Assembly (NCBI GenBank): GCA_003141895.1
Contig: PLNT01000009.1
Location: 6,536-70,535 of the forward strand
DNA: 64,000 nucleotides
Direction: 5' to 3'
Source: Bacteroidales bacterium
GTDB taxonomy: Bacteria; Bacteroidota; Bacteroidia; Bacteroidales; VadinHA17
The position numbers were made by a program, and so were the translations under genes. Shown here one piece after another: positions 17,277 through 26,686 of the stretch. Within the stretch, counting starts at the first letter, position 1. Each line of letters begins with the position of its first letter. The notes under the pieces are model-generated. The model worked only from the letters and a program-made list of their open reading frames with translations. It was not told the DNA's origin and ran no database searches.

Positions 17277-19703
17277 TTATCTGATTTCGTATTCAGCCTT
17301 TCCCGTCACCGGAATTCCGGTTGTTGTAATGCCCTCTGCAATAATTTTGATTAATGAAGCTTTATCTCCATTATAATATTTCAAAATTACATTGTTTGAA
17401 TCAACCAGTCTTATATCATGCCTCCAGTATAGAGTTGACCTCAAATCAGGTTTAGGATCAGAATCTGAATTCGGGACATGTTGTGGAGAATAAAAAATCC
17501 GTGAGGCACTATACCCTGAGATCTGAAGTTTTGCAGAGTAATCCACTGGTTTATAAATGGCTGGTTCTCCACCTGCTTTGGTAATTATATTGATGACACC
17601 ATTTGTCGCCTCTAATCCAAAAATAACTGTCGAACTGACTTGTTTCAGTACATCTATCCTTTCAATGTTTGATACTGGCATGATTATCAAATCATCAAAG
17701 CTAGCTTGATTTCCATCAATCAGGATTAGAGGTGGTTTGTTAGCTGTTATGGAAGATATCCCTCGAACAGAGATTGAATACTTTCCATCCCTATATATAA
17801 CCTCAACCCCGGCAATTTTACCTCTTATAAGTTCAGGAACATTTTGATATCCTCCCATTGATTCAGTAACTATCAGTTCAGCGTCAGGTTTTTCATACAT
17901 TCTTCGACTACTCTCTACTTTGATAGTTTGAGGATCCTTATGTCGTTCAGAAATAATATTTACCTCCCCTATACTAATCGTGTCATAGAGTTTGTATTTT
18001 TTTCTTATCGCCTCATCAATTATATAATAGGATCTTAGTTTACTTTGATTGAAATTGACCGAAGTTGAGATTATTGATAAGCAATCAAGTACTTTTGCCG
18101 GATTGTAAGCTACAGAATCTAAAATCAAAGTGCCCTTCATGCGATCTTTTTGATCAATTCCACTAGCAATTATTCTAGCCTCACCAATCAAATCTATACC
18201 AGATAATTTAAATTTCCCATTTGAGTCTACAGGTATTGTTGTCAAAATATTTTTGTTTGTGCCAAATATTCCGATACTTACCCTTGAACCCTCAATCGGT
18301 TTGTTTTTATACAATTTTGTCAATCTTCCTGATATTGTAAATCCATTCTCGGGAGGATAATATAGTGTGTCGTACTTCCAAGCAAAGTCACGCCAGCCTT
18401 GTGTCCGCAAGAGAAGATCTAAATCACCAAATCTGGAAGGATTTGACAGATCGAAGTAGTACGAAGGCTCCTCAACTACTCCACGAACTTCCGACTCCAA
18501 AAGAAACCATGATGATATGTTTCTGGGGGAAAGGGATGTTTTGTCAGTGAGGTTTTCATTAACGACAGCTAATGAAATATTGCACTCTCCTCTAATCGTA
18601 GAATCTCCGCTTATAGATATTTTGAGAGATACAGGATCCCTCTTGCAGTATAGTTGTTTATCGGTTTCAATTTGAATTTTTATAGGATCCTCTTTTTGAA
18701 AATAAATAAGACTTTCAGAGAGCGGCAGACCTTCCGTAGATATCAGTGTCACCTTCAGTATCCCATCTGGCAGATCATCAGTTGGGATCACAAAACTGCT
18801 AACAGGAAATTGAATTTTATAGGATATAGTCTTTAAAACTTCATTTCTAATTGAAAAACTGAGTAACAAATTATGGTCTGAAATTAGAGCCAGAGTTTCA
18901 GGATTTGTCTTGGTAGTAAATAATAACTCATTGTTTTGATTTATTGTAGTGTTTAATACTACGCCAGCTAGAAAACTCGTTGGCAAATCAGCCTTGATAT
19001 CTATACTGTCAGACCCTTTGAATATTGAATAATATTTTAAACCAGGGAGAGGTCTTATGAAGAATTTGCCCATCCCAAGGTGAGTAGATCTAAATGTTGT
19101 AATCAAATCACCATTTGACGAATATATCTTCCCAATTACATCACAGCCTTTTCCAAAACTATTAATAGCTTTAAAAGCAACAATTGAAGAGACATTGTCA
19201 ACCATTGAACCTCCTTCAGGAAAGAAACTAAGTTGGATCTTATTTTCGACGTATTTCACTTGATCCGTGATTTTGGCAGAATCAGTTGAATTAAGAATGA
19301 TAATTTCTTTATTGAAAAATAGCTGATCGGTGAAATTCCTCATGTAATTAGTGTAAGCTCGAATTTTGTATCTGCCTGAACTTATGTCGTTAGGTAACTT
19401 AAAATCACCATTACCTAATCCATCTTCAAGCCGAATGGTTCTGTATGAGATGATTTTTGAAGCAGGAGAGATCAGTTCTACGTGTAGATTGTTGCTATGA
19501 TTCGTTAGTGCGTGGTTAAATGCAGATATTAAGTAAGCTTTAAACCAGACATCCTCACCTGCGAAATAACTATTGCGATCTACATGAAGATATACTTTCT
19601 CAATAAAACTAAGTGAGTCTGAGATAGGTTGATGTGACTTTCCAAAGCAAAATGAATTTAACAATACAGATAATAAGAAAACAAATAGTTTTATAAGTTT
19701 CAT
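17277..19703 (-). CDS. Surface protein with MG-like N-terminus and TonB-receptor Plug domain
   Basis: 808 aa from the ATG at 19703 (the TTG at 19712 is less likely). Signal peptide LFVFLLSVLLNSFCFG. The N-terminal part (EKVYLHVDRNSYFAGEDVWFKAYL) matches the MG/A2M-like module common in Bacteroidota; SSGRYKIRAYTNYMRN is another conserved motif. Around residues 640-730 there is a Plug domain (ELIRGKIAGVEVIYRDG, ISVRGISSI, PLILIDG, IERIDVLK, ATNGVINIITK). There is no C-terminal TonB-receptor barrel, so it is a Plug-bearing accessory protein and not a full receptor. Sole gene of its cassette, which shares the P, D and B modules with the permease cassette at 2692-5850. Confidence 0.88.
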   Translation of the reverse strand: MKLIKLFVFLLSVLLNSFCFGKSHQPISDSLSFIEKVYLHVDRNSYFAGEDVWFKAYLISAFNHALTNHSNNLHVELISPASKIISYRTIRLEDGLGNGDFKLPNDISSGRYKIRAYTNYMRNFTDQLFFNKEIIILNSTDSAKITDQVKYVENKIQLSFFPEGGSMVDNVSSIVAFKAINSFGKGCDVIGKIYSSNGDLITTFRSTHLGMGKFFIRPLPGLKYYSIFKGSDSIDIKADLPTSFLAGVVLNTTINQNNELLFTTKTNPETLALISDHNLLLSFSIRNEVLKTISYKIQFPVSSFVIPTDDLPDGILKVTLISTEGLPLSESLIYFQKEDPIKIQIETDKQLYCKRDPVSLKISISGDSTIRGECNISLAVVNENLTDKTSLSPRNISSWFLLESEVRGVVEEPSYYFDLSNPSRFGDLDLLLRTQGWRDFAWKYDTLYYPPENGFTISGRLTKLYKNKPIEGSRVSIGIFGTNKNILTTIPVDSNGKFKLSGIDLIGEARIIASGIDQKDRMKGTLILDSVAYNPAKVLDCLSIISTSVNFNQSKLRSYYIIDEAIRKKYKLYDTISIGEVNIISERHKDPQTIKVESSRRMYEKPDAELIVTESMGGYQNVPELIRGKIAGVEVIYRDGKYSISVRGISSITANKPPLILIDGNQASFDDLIIMPVSNIERIDVLKQVSSTVIFGLEATNGVINIITKAGGEPAIYKPVDYSAKLQISGYSASRIFYSPQHVPNSDSDPKPDLRSTLYWRHDIRLVDSNNVILKYYNGDKASLIKIIAEGITTTGIPVTGKAEYEIR

Positions 19704-19786
19704 ATCTTTCAAAGGTTAGGTTTGTTTAGGTAATAATCAACATATTCTATGCCAGAAAAGATAAGTAGAAAAAGAAAAGTACATTG

Positions 19787-19924
19787 TTGTGGTTTTTGCC
19801 AGTCCTGGTAAGTGAATGAAAAGTCATGAGTCACTAAGTATAGTCTAGACAGTACCAAGTCCGGGAAATGGATGTGAGTTTTGAGTTATGATAAACTGGT
19901 CAAGATGGCGAGCAAAAACCACAA
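19787..19924. repeat. Isolated arm-1 fragment of an attC-like unit
   Basis: TTGTGGTTTTTGCC (from 19787) to GCAAAAACCAC (to 19922), with the loop motifs AGTCCTGGTAAGTG and ACCAAGTCCGGG typical of arm 1, but with no R or L boxes. A decayed or partial unit upstream of the Plug-protein gene. Confidence 0.7.
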
Positions 19925-20048
19925 AAGAAAACGTTAGGTCGAAAGAAAGTCCGGGATTGGGAACAAAGTTATGGGTCACGATGAACTAGTCATGGTTAAT
20001 TGTAGGAACAGTCAAGAATTAATAAAGCTACTGAACAAGAGTTTAACT

Positions 20049-20155
20049 GGCAAAAAAGCATGTGTTTTGCAGCGATGGGACGGTTGCAGGGAAGGGCTGC
20101 AAAAGGCTTGCTTGTGCGTTGGCAGTCAGGGTGTTGTTGCCAGCCGCCTTACAGC
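20049..20155. repeat. B element copy 2
   Basis: Begins GGCAAAAAAGCATGTG; about 85 percent identical by eye to the copy at 5741-5846 and in the same position, between the upstream flank of a cargo gene and the next unit's TAAC, ending CTTACAGC. Confidence 0.78.
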
Positions 20156-20440
20156 TAACGGTTCGGCGGTTTGAATTAGTTGGCGTCCGCAACAGCGGTG
20201 GCGTGGTTTTTGCACGTCCGGGGATGTTTCTGAATTAAGGTTTACGATGAAACTGTCTTTGAGCAAAAACCATGACACCACGTGCGTCGGCCCGCAGCCA
20301 AGAATCTGACCCGGAAACACTGAAGCAGTCCGGGGTTTCAGAAGACAAAAGAGCGGAACCAGATTTTCTCTCATAGACTTTTAGGGTTAATAACAAATCA
20401 GTCCGGCTGCGGAAGCCAATTAATTTAACCGTCCGAGTTG
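20156..20440. repeat. attC-like unit U9 (short variant)
   Basis: 285 bp, with a reduced arm-1 loop as in U3. TAACGGTTCGGCGG to CCGTCCGAGTTG. Arm 2 CGCAGCC with GGCTGCG. Confidence 0.88.
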
Positions 20441-20821
20441 GCTGCAGTAATTATTAAATATAGGTAAACTATCATGTTATACAGAAGCCAGGTTTGCCAG
20501 CGCGCAGGCAAAGCTTGAAGATGATGCTCATCGGCCGGTTTTGTAAATTTCAAAAAACAAAACCGCTGAATTATCATATGCAAGTGTGCGTCGGGGCAAA
20601 CCGGATGAAGGGGTTCTTTCACGGAACAATTGAAATAAAACAAATCTAACATGTTATTCAAATTAAGCTTGCGACGCGTTGGCTTCTTTTTGCGGCCAGT
20701 CCAGTTGAAACAAATCTGTTTCGAATTACAAATTAGTCCCGCAGTAAAATACTGTCCGTGTGGCGCCGCAAAACACTCCTGGTGCAAGCGGGCAGATGGC
20801 GATGAAAATTTTATTGCAGCC
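20441..20821. repeat. ORF-less cassette, C element copy 1
   Basis: A 381-bp cassette body between U9 and U10 with no credible gene. Start GTTGGCTGCAG and end ATTGCAGCC match those of the ORF-less cassette at 35033-35405. It contains hairpins (GGTTTGCC / GGCAAA; GTTGGCTTCTTTTTGCGG against CCGCAAAACAC). Open frames here on either strand are repeat shadows. Confidence 0.72.
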
Positions 20822-21176
20822 TAACGACTCGGCGGTTTGGTTTGTTGCCGTTCCGCCAGCTGGCGGATTGGGGTTGGTTAGTTTTTTGCCTGTCCCGATA
20901 AATGGCCGGTAGTATTCTCGTCCAGATAAAGCCTGATTACGTATTTGTCCCGATAGTAAGAACGAAGTTTGCTTGTCAGGATGCACTTTATAAACGGAAT
21001 GCAAAAAACGTTACCAACTGAGCGGTGGCCGGCAGCCCTACTGACTTTGTCTTGGCAGCAGGAGTAGTCATGGTACCGAAAGTTAGATAAGTGGCTTAAA
21101 ATTGATCTTATAGACTTTCTCATGCATTAAGAAGCTGTCCGGGCTGCCGAGGCAATAAACTAAACCGGCCGTGTTA
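20822..21176. repeat. attC-like unit U10 (subtype CGACTCGG)
   Basis: 355 bp. TAACGACTCGGCGGTTTGG to CCGGCCGTGTTA. Arm 1 is the GGTTAGTTTTTTGCC variant with GCAAAAAACG. Arm 2 GGCCGGCAGCCC with GGGCTGCCGAGGC, compensated. Subtype shared with U12 and U13. Confidence 0.88.
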
Positions 21177-21226
21177 TAGGCTGGCTTTCGGAATTGTCAT
21201 GGTAGACGACTGTTTTAAGTCTCGCA

Positions 21227-21721
21227 TTAACGGAAGTGTAGTCTTAATTTTAGATCTTCAAAAACATTGAAGACTATTGGGCAAATTGAGTAACTATCAA
21301 TTACACCAAATAATCGGCCGATGAAATCCTTTTTGTGAATGTGAGGATATGATCTGCAATCATTTGGCCTACAGTCATAAACAGAACATTTTAAATTTTT
21401 AAGGAAAGGGCAAGGCAACTTATTGAAACTCATATCTCCATCCTCATCGATCAGAATGTATTCTTTTTTTATATCGTCTATGGTTTTGGTAGTTGCAAGA
21501 GAAAGTGATTCTAAGTCCTTCTTATGGATTTGAGGTTTCAAGACCGTGCAGCAATTTCCACATTTAGTACAGTCAATGTTAGTGTAATAAAAGTCACACA
21601 ATTCATGCACTACCCTATCTATTTGTGTAGAATTTCCCCCTTTCAGGAAGGATCTGAATCTGAAATTTACACTTTGATTTCTTTCTCCAAGCTGTTTAAT
21701 CGTCTCTAAGTCTAGGATCAT
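21227..21721 (-). CDS. YkgJ-like cysteine-cluster protein
   Basis: 164 aa from the ATG at 21721. The central CTKCGNCCTVLKPQIH motif and the later CPFLKNLKCSVYDCRPNDC, SYPH and CPIVF supply eight or more cysteines in the arrangement of the YkgJ/UPF0153 family (CxxCxxCC ... C ... CxxxRPxxCRxYP), which binds zinc or an Fe-S cluster. Biochemical function is not settled for the family; some members are linked to rRNA or protein modification. Sole gene of its cassette (21173-21767). Confidence 0.85.
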   Translation of the reverse strand: MILDLETIKQLGERNQSVNFRFRSFLKGGNSTQIDRVVHELCDFYYTNIDCTKCGNCCTVLKPQIHKKDLESLSLATTKTIDDIKKEYILIDEDGDMSFNKLPCPFLKNLKCSVYDCRPNDCRSYPHIHKKDFIGRLFGVIDSYSICPIVFNVFEDLKLRLHFR

Positions 21722-21763
21722 ATTCAATTAATTTATCTTGTCAATAAGCCTCGTGCTTGCCTA

Positions 21764-22108
21764 TAACGGCCCGGCGGTTTGGTTTGTTGCCGTCCGCGTT
21801 GGGGTTGGTTAGTTTTTTGCCTGTCCCGATAAATGGCCGGTAGTTTTCTCGTCCAGGTAAAGCCTGATTACATATTAGTCCCAGTAGTACGAGCGAAGGT
21901 TGCTTGTCAGGGTGCACTTTATAAACGGAATGCAAAAAACGTTACCAACTGAGCGGTGGCCAGCAGCCCTACTGACTTTGTCTTGGCAGTAGGGTCTGTC
22001 AAGGTGCCGAAAATTTAATAAGCGGATTGATTTTTCTCGCATAGACTTTAAAGGCTGAGAATGGAGCTGTCCGGGCTGACGAGGCAATAAACTAAACCGT
22101 CCGTGTTA
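21764..22108. repeat. attC-like unit U11
   Basis: 345 bp. TAACGGCCCGGCGGTTTGG to CCGTCCGTGTTA. Arm 1 of the GGTTAGTTTTTTGCC subtype. Arm 2 CAGCAGCCC with GGGCTGACG is imperfect. Confidence 0.88.
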
Positions 22109-22222
22109 GCGTTTCGTTAATTATGTTTATTTTTGAAGTTATTCGATAAGATTGAGCAGTATTTCCAATTTTAATTTTGGCCTTTTAAATAAGACAAATA
22201 GCCAACTTCTGGTCAAAATTAA

Positions 22223-22960
22223 TTACGGAGTTGTTGTAAAATGGTAAATGTTACTTGTCAAGTTATTGCAAGGATTAACAAAAGCCCAGCCAAAGACCTT
22301 CCAATAGTATGTTGTTCCCGGACTTAGTCCGGTTATTGTAAAACTGGAAGAAGACAGACCTGAAGCAATTTTTGTCGTTGGATTAGGATCGTTGTCTAGG
22401 TATATATCATAATTAGCACCATAATTTATAATACCCAGCACTTGCTGCCATGTTAAGGTCAGATTGGGAGGTACAACGTCTCCATTCTTTGGATAGGTTA
22501 TCTCAAATACTATTTGAGCCATTCTCCAAAAACATGGAGTGGTAATACTAACCTGATTACCATAGGCAGTCCCAACAATATTAGTTGCAAATGCTCTTAT
22601 GTAATAGGTAGTTGAGTTAGGGAGAGGCGAAATTGAGTATGAAAAGCTACCTACAACTGCAGGTGAAGGATTTCTTTCCATATCTGTTGGGGTTCCAGTT
22701 GTATATTTAAAGTCCGAAATTGTAGGTAGTTCATGGGTGGTACTCCAGCATACTCCACTTGATATTATAGGGCTGCCTCCATCAGAAATAATTGTTCCTC
22801 CAGTTAAAGCATAAGAATAGCCATCATCTTCGTATAAATATCCATCTCTGGTAGTTATCTCGGGCAATTCTGGAGGAGGAGCAGGAGCTTCCTTCTTACA
22901 ACCATCAAAAAGGAAAGCAAATGTAGCAATTAAGATCAAAAGGTGAGTTGAATTTTTCAT
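22223..22960 (-). CDS. Lipoprotein with fibronectin-III-like domains
   Basis: 245 aa. Lipoprotein signal MKNSTHLLILIATFAFLFDGC with Cys21. Two FN3-like modules: residues about 35-145 (GGTIISDGGSPIISSGVCW, STTYYIRAFATNIVGTAYG) and 150-245 (YPKNGDVVPPNLTLTW, GLSPGTTYYWKVF). The first module resembles those in the FISUMP lipoprotein at 26687-28243, so these cassettes share a domain family. Likely a surface-exposed binding or structural protein. It shares an interval with the lipoprotein at 23413-23862, but short unit U11b separates them. Confidence 0.82.
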   Translation of the reverse strand: MKNSTHLLILIATFAFLFDGCKKEAPAPPPELPEITTRDGYLYEDDGYSYALTGGTIISDGGSPIISSGVCWSTTHELPTISDFKYTTGTPTDMERNPSPAVVGSFSYSISPLPNSTTYYIRAFATNIVGTAYGNQVSITTPCFWRMAQIVFEITYPKNGDVVPPNLTLTWQQVLGIINYGANYDIYLDNDPNPTTKIASGLSSSSFTITGLSPGTTYYWKVFGWAFVNPCNNLTSNIYHFTTTP

Positions 22961-23204
22961 GACAACTAAAGATAAATAAATTTCCTTGTTACTTGTCGTT
23001 GTGACATTTGTCCACTCTGGAATGCTTCTATCACTTCCATTTTGAATGCGTAACTGTAGTGACTGACCATCTTTTATGCGCAGCTACTTGTCCTATTTCC
23101 ATCCTCATTCCTCATTAAGTTGATTAAAAAAGTGACAACCCATTTCAGGACGAGTCATCCAGGTACAAAGCTGGTTTAGCATTACGAGTGTCGCGGTACA
23201 ACGC

Positions 23205-23353
23205 TAATTGCGAACCATATATTTATCCCCGGTAACATAGTTATATTCGTAGCAGTGGAGCGGTCCGGGTTTATTACCAGTTACAAAGCTGTCATGGGTG
23301 CAAGAGCAAAAGCAAAAACCGTGACGAACCTATTAATTTTATTGTCCGTGTTA
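23205..23353. repeat. Short attC-like unit U11b
   Basis: About 149 bp. Starts at TAAT in AACGCTAATTGCG (complementary to the cassette start GTTAGCGTT at 22105) and ends TTGTCCGTGTTA. Contains GCAAAAACCGTGACG as in arm 1's right side. Size falls in the range of ordinary attC sites; it may be a deleted giant unit or an intermediate form. Confidence 0.6.
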
Positions 23354-23412
23354 GCGTTTCGTTTTAATATTACTCTCAATGCTTTAATTCAATTGTGTGT
23401 TGTAATTGATTG

Positions 23413-23862
23413 TTATTGTTTATGAGCTGTAATTTCCCGTTTATTCCAATAATGAGATGTGCCTATAGAAAGATATAACTGTAATGTGCTATGATCTGTG
23501 AAGTATCCATATGCCCAGGTGTTTCTTACAGGATCACCAAATCCTCCAGGATATGAAAGAGTCCCACTAGATGTAAGGATAAATTCAGTATTCTCAGTCA
23601 ATATTTTGTCATTGTAAATGGCAATAGTATCAGTTTCATAATGTATTTCAATTAATGAATTTTTAAAATCTCCAGTTTTCAGGACAAATCCATTTTTTGT
23701 ATAGGTTGTATCCCAATCATTACCATACATAAAATTTCCAGTGAAATGATGAATAGTAAATATATAATTTCCTTCGTAGTCATTTCGAAAATCATATTTG
23801 GATTCCTTTTTGCAAAAAACAAGATACAGTGCAAAAGCTATTAGAATAACATATTTTTTCAT
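23413..23862 (-). CDS. Small lipoprotein of unknown function
   Basis: 149 aa. Signal MKKYVILIAFALYLVFC with Cys17 as the lipidation site, then KKESKYDF. The mature part is strand-rich and aromatic (NYIFTIHHFTGNFMYGNDW, TLQLYLSIGTSHYW), resembling a small beta-barrel or lipocalin-type domain. Not recognised further. Its cassette starts at GTTAGCGTTTCG (23350) and ends GAACGCTAAC at 24022. Confidence 0.75.
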   Translation of the reverse strand: MKKYVILIAFALYLVFCKKESKYDFRNDYEGNYIFTIHHFTGNFMYGNDWDTTYTKNGFVLKTGDFKNSLIEIHYETDTIAIYNDKILTENTEFILTSSGTLSYPGGFGDPVRNTWAYGYFTDHSTLQLYLSIGTSHYWNKREITAHKQ

Positions 23863-24018
23863 ATATTATATTTTAATATAAGAGTAGGTTGCTAGAAAGT
23901 CAATGTTTAAGGTCTTTTTATCATGGTTCATTCGTCTTAGGAAACGAAATTGTCATTGCCAACGAGTATATCAAAGTAAGCCTTTTATCCCCGTATAATG
24001 TGCGGTATAAATGAACGC

Positions 24019-24360
24019 TAACGACTCGGCGGTTTGGTTTGTTGCCGTCCGCGTCAGGGTTGGTTAGTTTTTTGCCTGTCACGATAAATGGCCGGAAGTT
24101 GTCTCGTCCAGATAAAGCCTGATTACGTATTAGTCCCGGTAGTAAGAGCGAAGGTTGCTTGTCAGGGTGCACTTTATAAACGGAAAGCAAAAAACCAACC
24201 AACTGAGCGGTGGCCGGCAGCCCTATTGACTTTGTCTTGGTAGCAGGATCTGTCGGGGTGCCGAAAATTTAATAAGCGGATTGAATTATCTCGCATAGAC
24301 TCTAAGAACTGATAATGAAGCTGTCCGGGCTGCCGAGGCAATAAACTGAACCGTCCGTGT
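24019..24360. repeat. attC-like unit U12 (subtype CGACTCGG)
   Basis: 342 bp. TAACGACTCGGCGG to CCGTCCGTGTTA. Arm 2 GGCCGGCAGCCC with GGGCTGCCGAGGC, compensated. Followed by TAAGGCG. Confidence 0.9.
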
Positions 24361-24375
24361 TATAAGGCGTTTTTA

Positions 24376-24783
24376 TTAATTGTCTAGGCGTGATTTCGAA
24401 GGCTCAATCAAGTCCCACAAGTTGCCGTAAATGTCCTCAAAAACAGCGACAGTCCCGTAGTCTTCAGAATTTGGTTCTCTGACAATCTTAATCCCATTGT
24501 CTATTAGGTTTTGGTAGTCTCGCTTGAAATTATCAGTCTGAAGGAATAAGAAAACTCTTCCACCCGATTGATGTCCAATTGATCTTTTTTGTTCGTCATT
24601 TGAAGCTTTGGCAAGTAGTAGACAGCAATTTTCAGGTCCTTGCGGCTTAACTAACACCCATCTTTTTTCATCTGATAGTTTTGTGTCTTCGACTAACTTG
24701 AAATTAAGCTTTCTGGTAAAGAAATCAATTGCTTTATCATAATCATCTATGAGAAGGGTAATATGGGCAATTCGGAGATTCAT
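24376..24783 (-). CDS. VOC-superfamily (glyoxalase/extradiol dioxygenase fold) protein
   Basis: 135 aa, two beta-alpha-beta-beta-beta modules. Starts LRIAHITLLIDDYDKAIDFFTRKLNF (His at about residue 7 is the usual first metal ligand) and ends YGTVAVFEDIYGNLWDLIEP, where Glu is the usual last ligand. GHQSGGRVFLFLQTDN carries the second module. Members are metal-dependent lyases, dioxygenases or antibiotic-sequestering proteins; substrate cannot be told here. Sole gene of a 470-bp cassette, with only 18 nt between the gene's stop and the preceding unit's GTTA box, the most integron-like cassette in the array. Confidence 0.9.
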   Translation of the reverse strand: MNLRIAHITLLIDDYDKAIDFFTRKLNFKLVEDTKLSDEKRWVLVKPQGPENCCLLLAKASNDEQKRSIGHQSGGRVFLFLQTDNFKRDYQNLIDNGIKIVREPNSEDYGTVAVFEDIYGNLWDLIEPSKSRLDN

Positions 24784-24826
24784 TTCGTATAGGTTTTAGG
24801 TCCTGGGAGTTGCTGTTAATGCCTTA

Positions 24827-25170
24827 TAACGACTCGGCGGTTTGGTTTGTTGCCGTCTGCGTTGGGGTTGGTTAGTTTTTTGCCTGTCCCGATAGGTGGA
24901 CGAAAGTTGTCACGTCAAGGTTAAGCCTGATTACATATTTGTCCCGGGAGTAAGAGCGAAGTTTGCTTGTCAGGGTGCACTTTATAAACGGAAAGCAAAA
25001 AACGCTGCCAACTGAGCGGTGGCCGGCAGCCCTATTGACTTTGTCTCGGCTGCAGGATTTGTCAAGGTACCTAAAGTTAAATAAGTGGCTTAAAATTGAT
25101 CTTATAGACTTTCTCATGCATTACGAAACTGTCCGGGCTGACGAGGCAATAAACTGAACCGTCCGTGTTA
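24827..25170. repeat. attC-like unit U13 (subtype CGACTCGG)
   Basis: 344 bp. TAACGACTCGGCGG to CCGTCCGTGTTA. Arm 2 GGCCGGCAGCCC with GGGCTGACG, one mismatch. Right portion nearly identical to U10 (same AAAATTGATCTTATAGAC). Confidence 0.9.
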
Positions 25171-25562
25171 GACGACGTAATTTATAAGTGGACGTGTTAC
25201 TATCTTGGTAAATGAGAACAAGGTTTGCATGTGTGTTGGGGCAGCTTACCAGATCGTAATCATCAACCAGTTGTGTACCTTTTCTTTTACTGAATTACTA
25301 TATGCAAGCATGCGTGGAGGCAAACCGCTGAATTGTTTCGGTTTCTGGTCCCGGTAAATGGAAGATAACTGTCATGTTAGAAAAAATATAGCTTGCGAAG
25401 GGCGGCTAATGTTTGCGGCCTAATAAATGAAACGGATTTGTCTTGCGATACTGGTCCCGGTTAATAGGTGAAAAGTTGTCATGGTTTAACCGCAAACATA
25501 CTGGGGCAAGCGAGGAAATGTTAGAGAGTTAATAGTTAAGATAGATTAAAAATTATGACGCC
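25171..25562. repeat. ORF-less cassette, C element copy 2
   Basis: A 392-bp cassette body with no credible gene. Start GTTAGACGACGTAATTT pairs with AAATTATGACGCCTAAC at the end. Interior shares AGCTTGCGAAGG, GTTTGCGGCC, CCGCAAAC and GGGCAAGCG motifs with copies 1 and 3. Confidence 0.7.
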
Positions 25563-25910
25563 TAACGGCCCGGCGGTTTAATTGAGTTGGCGACCGTGTC
25601 GGGGTGCTGCGTTTTTTGCCAGTCCCGGTAGATGGACGTGTACTTAGTGGTCACGATAAATTGTCTTGACGGTACCAAGTCCGGGTGACGGATGTGAGCT
25701 TTGGGTCACGATAAAATAGTCTAGGTGGTGAGCAAAAAACAAGGCACCAGAGCGTCGGCCCGCAGCCCTACTGACTTTGTCTCGGCAGCAGGAACAGTCC
25801 CGGTGCCACAAGATTTAATAAGTTGAAATGAATTTAATCGCATAGACTTTGGGGGCTAATTACGAAGTAGTCCGGGCTGCGGAAGCCAATTAATTAAACC
25901 GTCCGAGTTA
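25563..25910. repeat. attC-like unit U14
   Basis: 348 bp. TAACGGCCCGGCGG to CCGTCCGAGTTA. Arm 2 GGCCCGCAGCCC with GGGCTGCGGAAGCC, compensated. Next cassette starts GCATTTGTGCC. Confidence 0.9.
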
Positions 25911-26111
25911 GCATTTGTGCCAATTTTAAATCTTCGTATAGAGTCAAAGTTTCTGAGTGAGAAGCTGGTAACCCATATGCGTGTCGGGGTGCAAATTTGA
26001 TTACTGGTAGATTATTTCTCTAGGCACACAATTTTGATAAAGAAAAATGGTGCGGTCGGAATTCAATTAAACGTGACTTTAATTAAGAAGGTCTTGTATA
26101 TTTAAAAACGA

Positions 26112-26660
26112 TTAAATATTTATTCTGCCACATGCAGGGTCTAGTGTGGTTATTTTTTCTTCAATCAATTTCATGAACTCGCATAGTGCGATATAATCAT
26201 TTATTTCCTTGGAGTTTAGAATATGTATGGATTCTTGAAAAATGTTTAAAAGTTCATCGGTTTTAAAATCACTTTCAGATTCTAAAAAATATTCAGATAT
26301 ATTTATTTTTTCATGATTTTTGAATGCAGAATGGATATCATCTCTTATTTTAATAAGGATATGACTTTGAGCCACAGTACGTTGTTCTCTAGAAAGATTA
26401 TTTATAAACTCCTTTTGTGAAAACTTTCTATTCAGTTGAATTAAAATCTCCTTAACATTTTTAACCTTTTTTGCGGTTAAGGTCTTATCCGTGCATATCT
26501 TAAGTTGGGAAATAATATATTCCTTTTGAATTGCTAGATTCTTAATTTCTTCAGTTAAAGATTTCGCTTTTGCTGAATCCAAATACTTTAGCATCGATTC
26601 TTTTTCGTCTATTTTTATTAAAATCTCTTGAAATTGTTTGATTAATTGAGCTTCATTCAT
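26112..26660 (-). CDS. Coiled-coil hypothetical protein
   Basis: 182 aa, almost entirely helical, with heptad-like stretches at residues 1-60 (QLIKQFQEILIKIDEKESMLK, then AKSLTEEIKNLAIQKEYIISQ) and again towards the C-terminus. No signal peptide and no known motif. Last of the minus-strand genes in the largest cassette (25907-30916). It lies 26 nt after the stop of the FISUMP lipoprotein, so the two may be co-transcribed. Confidence 0.7.
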   Translation of the reverse strand: MNEAQLIKQFQEILIKIDEKESMLKYLDSAKAKSLTEEIKNLAIQKEYIISQLKICTDKTLTAKKVKNVKEILIQLNRKFSQKEFINNLSREQRTVAQSHILIKIRDDIHSAFKNHEKINISEYFLESESDFKTDELLNIFQESIHILNSKEINDYIALCEFMKLIEEKITTLDPACGRINI

Positions 26661-26686
26661 GTCGATCAGATTTTAATAATAATGAA

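Noticed and set aside
20425-21123. Overlapping open frames of 81-120 codons
   Set aside because: They cover unit U10 and the C element; no domain, no codon preference, and the covarying stems explain the conservation.
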